This document shows positions 60,532 through 64,000 of a stretch of DNA of 64,000 nucleotides, in pieces. The translations under genes were made by a program, and so were the position numbers. The notes below the pieces were generated by a model. The model was not told where the DNA came from and ran no database searches. It was given only the letters and a program-made list of their open reading frames with translations. Origin of the DNA: Mugil cephalus (Eukaryota; Chordata; Actinopteri; Mugiliformes; Mugilidae); assembly GCF_022458985.1 (NCBI RefSeq), contig NC_061773.1, positions 2,486,001 to 2,550,000 of the forward strand. Direction: 5' to 3'. Every line of letters starts with the position of its first letter. Positions within the stretch are counted from its first letter, which is position 1.

Positions 60532-61178
60532 TTTATTTATTCTACAACAGGCTCGTAAACAAAAAACCCTTTGTCTGTATAATATTCAATGCATACAGGA
60601 TGGAAAGATTTTTTCACGTCATATTTTCTCAGAGGAAAGTTGACACTACCGTGCAAAGAGGAAGCAGGAACAAGCAGCCACAGCATTGTTAACACCAAGA
60701 CAAAATAACGTGTCCGACTGCAGTAGGATATTTACATGCAGCAAACATCATCATAAAGTGTTATAGTGTCCTATCTGATTCTGTTATGAAGCAACATAAT
60801 TCAGATTATACATATTAAAAAAGAAATCATCATTTTATGAGACAAAATAAAAAAAGGCAAGAAGACAAACACAGAAAAAGAATAGCCTCAAACTACAAAC
60901 ATTGGTTATAAAGGTCATTGATCCTCGTAGCAAAGTATAAGTAGGATCAGGGTCCAAGAAAGGCCATGTGTGGCTGGAACACTTTATTGAGCTTATGTGC
61001 TGTTATTTGATGGATAATAGCTCATATAAGCTGATCAGTCAGCAGTAAACCAAACCATCGCCTCTCTGTAATTAGGTTTTGACACTAGTCACAAAAAAAA
61101 AAAATGTGCTACACTGTTGGTGTATGTTGTAAATTAAGCCTTGAGAGCAGATTGCAGCAAGCTGTGTGGTGTGCGTGG
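60532..61178 (-). terminator. Probable fibromodulin 3' UTR and poly(A) signals
   Basis: On minus, overlapping AATAAA hexamers occur at 60541-60532, about 640 nt after the stop codon. No splice or coding signal was seen between. Confidence 0.45.
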
Positions 61179-62811
61179 TCAGACCTCGATGGAGGAAGCC
61201 TGGCGCAGGCAAAGGGCTGACTCTGAAGGGATGTCCAGGCGGCTGATCTCGTTCCCATCCAGTCGCAGGGTTTGCAGTTTGGAGAAATTTGTCACGTCCA
61301 CTACACTGCAGAAGCTACCCAGAGTGAACTCTGCAGATTAAGGACAGACAAGAAGGGCCTAATGAAGTTAATTCTGTGTAAATCTAACAGCTTTACAGTA
61401 ACTACTCCAGTGACTTTACACTAAATTCGTAAATATTTTTGTAATGTTTTGTGATTTTGTGACTTTATTGTAGCAATGAATAGCTGCAATCAAAGTCAGA
61501 ACCAAAAGTTGGAAAAAAACTTGTTTGTAACTGCTAAAAAAAACCAGACCTCCACTAAACAACTCCACAATGGCTGATTGAGAGGTTTTAAACCATGACA
61601 TCTGGATCGTGAAACCTCTGATGTGAAACAGTGACTCAATGAAATCTTCTTACCTTTGATCTGGTTGGCTTGCAGATAAAGATGTTGCAGTGTGGTGCTG
61701 ATGGATGGGATTCGCTCCAGCTTGTTGAAGCTCAGGTCCAGCTCCACCAGCCCAGTCACATTAAAGGTGTTAGGAGGGATTCCCTTGTCTGTTAGCTGGT
61801 TGTGGGCCATCCTCACATACTGCAGCTGAGTGAAACGGCCCAAGAAGCCCTCAGGTAGAGAGTCAATGGAGTTGAACTCCAGGTAGAGCTGGTGCAGATA
61901 TTCAGGGAGACCATCCGGGATCTGGGACATTTTATGAAAAGAATGTTGTCACTGATGTTTGCTTCATGGGGCATCACACACACACCTTCTTACCAATTAC
62001 CTTGGTCAACTTGTTGCCACTGATGTCAAGCAGAGTGAGGGATTTCAGAGCCTTCAGTGACGACCCTATGTCTGAGATCGCGTTATCGTGGAGATACAGG
62101 ATGGTGAGGTTATCCATTCCCTCGAGTTCTGCAGGTGTCACCTGGGCAACAGTTGCCATCATTTTAACACTTTATCAGCTGAGGAGGCGTATTTGGTAAC
62201 TTCAGCACACATGTTTTTTGCATTCCTGCCTCTCGGTCTGCTGGTGAGATGGTTTTCTCCCAGCCAACCAGTGAACATCAAGGCAACATTTCCAGGTCAG
62301 ATATGGTCTGCAAGGTCCTGACCTCACCTCTGTATGCTTGGGGACTATGCATATGTGTAGTATGCTGTGTGTTTGTGTGTATGTGTTTGCATGAATGGGG
62401 GTCTAGGGTATGGGGAGTTAGGGGTGTTTGTTTTTTTACTGTAAAGCACTTTGTGCTGCATCTTTTATGTATGAGAAGTGCTATATAAATAAAATTTGAT
62501 TGACTGAGTTTCAGAAAATGTCACAAAGTAAAAAAGTCTTCTTATGCCCTGGAAATGACATCCTAGAGTGGAAATTTTTGAAGTTCCTGGTATTTTAATG
62601 AGTGCCCTATAAAGGGTTAAAGTGTAATTTATCTCCTGTTATGCAACTAAGACATGGTACATGGATATAAAAGTGTGTTAAACATTACCTTTTCAATTTT
62701 GTTATGGTTGATTCTCAGATCTCGCAGAGAGCGAGGAAGGTTTGCAGGAATGCTGGTCAAGTTGTTGTGCTGTAGATACAAACGCTCGAGTCCCTCCAAC
62801 TTCAGAAACAC
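61179..62811 (-). CDS. fmod: Fibromodulin, 3' part (last four exons)
   Basis: Class II small leucine-rich proteoglycan of the extracellular matrix that binds collagen fibrils and modulates their assembly. Exons on minus: 62811-62689, 62141-62001, 61921-61654 and 61330-61179. The joined text includes LERLYLQHNNLTSIPANLPR, GLPEYLHQLYLEFNSI and EFTLGSFCSVVDVTNFSKLQ, and ends LRQASSIEV. It matches human fibromodulin segment by segment (HLERLYLDHNNLTRMP, DGLPSALEQLYMEHNNV, EFSISSFCTVVDVVNFSKLQ, LRLASLIEI). The two C-terminal capping cysteines are present (GSFC and ALCLRQ). The tyrosine-sulfated N-terminus and first LRRs lie beyond the right edge. The two upstream introns fall between LRR units in phase 0, unlike the mammalian gene, where one large exon carries nearly all LRRs. 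Confidence 0.92.
62190..62510. repeat. Retroelement tail-like repeat in fmod intron
   Basis: Ends with CTGTAAAGCACTTTGTGCTG, then GAAGTGCTATATAAATAAAA and TTTGATTGACTG, a familiar 3' tail of fish SINE/LINE elements with a short TGAT-type repeat. It lies in the intron between 62689 and 62141. Confidence 0.55.
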
Positions 62812-64000
62812 CTACAAGTTTAAGTGGAGAATTACTTAACATTTTCATAGTAGTAAAACCAACCACAATGAAACCAATAATAAAAGACCCTTGTTGCTAG
62901 ATTTCATTAAGTGGTTTTTTCTCCTGGAAGCCAAGGCCAAAAAACACTCTTTCTAATAGTTCTCAACACAACTTCTCTGTGTGTTATTTTGTCTCTTTCT
63001 TATTTCTCTAATTATTGAGGATTTTACGATGTGTAAAACAGCGCCCGTCTAAATGTTACGTCACCAAATATGGCACTGCACTGTTGTCTGAAGGGAAGCC
63101 AAGAAGAGTTGGCATCTCTTGGTGAAAAAAAAAGAACCAATCAGGTGGGGCTACTGTCATAACTCTACTTGCCTGTGATTGGCTAGGACTTTTGCCATGG
63201 GAAGCCAGCCACCGTTGGTTTCCCTTGGCCTCAGGCCAACATAGTAGCATCAAGCCATTGAGTGAAATAATGCCAAATAAGCAAGTTTGTATTGACATTT
63301 CATTAGCAGAATTAGCATGTGCAATGATGGAGTATTTGGAGTATTTATTAAAAAAAAAAAAAAAAAAAGACAAAGGTGCCTCTACAGGTTATGATTATGT
63401 TTGTGCATGAATGCTGTTTTTATCACTATCAAATCTGCACTGTGCATTAAGTTGCATGGGCGGTCGAGTAAATTTAAAAATCAAGTCAAGAGGACAATGC
63501 ATGTGTGCGTGTAATAAAATAAGGGTGAGAGAAAATGCATGTTGGTGTTCAAAGTGATAATAAGCGTGTGCAAGTCTGGGTAGAAGGACACTGAGCGCTC
63601 TAATAGCTCATTCCATTACATAAAATAGCCCCCACACCCTAAAAAGCATATAGATTAGAGTTTTTGCCTCCGTTGGTTTCCTCAAAAAAAAAAAAAAAAA
63701 AAAAAACACAGACAAGACAGCACAGACAAGCTAAGCAAACGTGCATCTTATACTGGGTGCAGAGTGTGGTTTTAGCAGTGCCAGTACGTCCTACATCATG
63801 ACTACATCACAGTGGTTAGCTGGAGGCAAAACAAGTGGCTAGACACTTCATGTCATCAACATTTCATCTTGTTGTGTTGACAGGTGCCAGAACCTGAGGA
63901 GAATGGTTACTGGCTCCAAACTGAAATTACCGTGTACCAACTGACACTCAGTCAAAAAGATCCACAAAAACTTAAAAAAAATAAAAAATAAAAATAAAAA
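62812..64000. other. Intron of fmod extending past the right edge
   Basis: No further LRR exon is visible up to the edge. Holds poly-A tracts at 63350-63368 and 63684-63706. Upstream fmod exons must lie to the right of the window. Confidence 0.6.

Overview
The window is teleost nuclear DNA. It holds intron-rich vertebrate genes with GT-AG splice sites, typical fish Tc1/mariner, hAT, RTE, L2-like and L1-like repeat remnants, and many CA, ATT and poly-A tracts. No prokaryotic, viral or organellar gene is visible. The species cannot be named from the sequence.

Layout from left to right. (1) An ELMO2-like engulfment/cell-motility gene runs on + from the left edge to 12281. Its first coding exon lies outside the window, and a long 3' UTR probably ends near 15600. 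(2) Interspersed repeats follow, then a single-exon LRR-Ig-FN3 neuronal receptor, lrrn2-like, on - (17770-20136). (3) About 15 kb without genes contains several DNA transposon remnants, including a hAT element inserted into a Tc1 element. (4) A complete 11-exon acidic chitinase (GH18 plus chitin-binding domain) on + has its own TATA box and poly(A) signal (35411-38068). (5) A decayed APE-type LINE is interrupted by a MITE (38305-41555). (6) Two complete tandem SLC6 amino-acid transporter genes of the SLC6A14 (B0,+) type lie on - (42876-49445 and 52540-58110), with 15 coding exons each. (7) The last four exons of fibromodulin lie on -; its 5' part is beyond the right edge.

LRRN2, a chitinase and fibromodulin all map to human 1q32, so most of the window looks like a conserved 1q32-type block. 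ELMO2 and the SLC6A14-type pair are not part of that human block. The genes do not form one pathway. The chitinase and the transporter pair would both suit digestive epithelium, but that is inference.

Main points for follow-up: a 36-nt in-frame microexon in elmo2; a 34-unit UG repeat beside a splice acceptor in one SLC6 copy; a GC-AG intron and a Gly-to-Ala change in the other copy; divergent C-termini of the two transporters, only one with a PDZ-type end; extra phase-0 introns between fibromodulin LRR units; and a Tc1-derived MITE family in which a CA microsatellite has grown at the same internal site in two copies. I found no convincing wholly new biological system.
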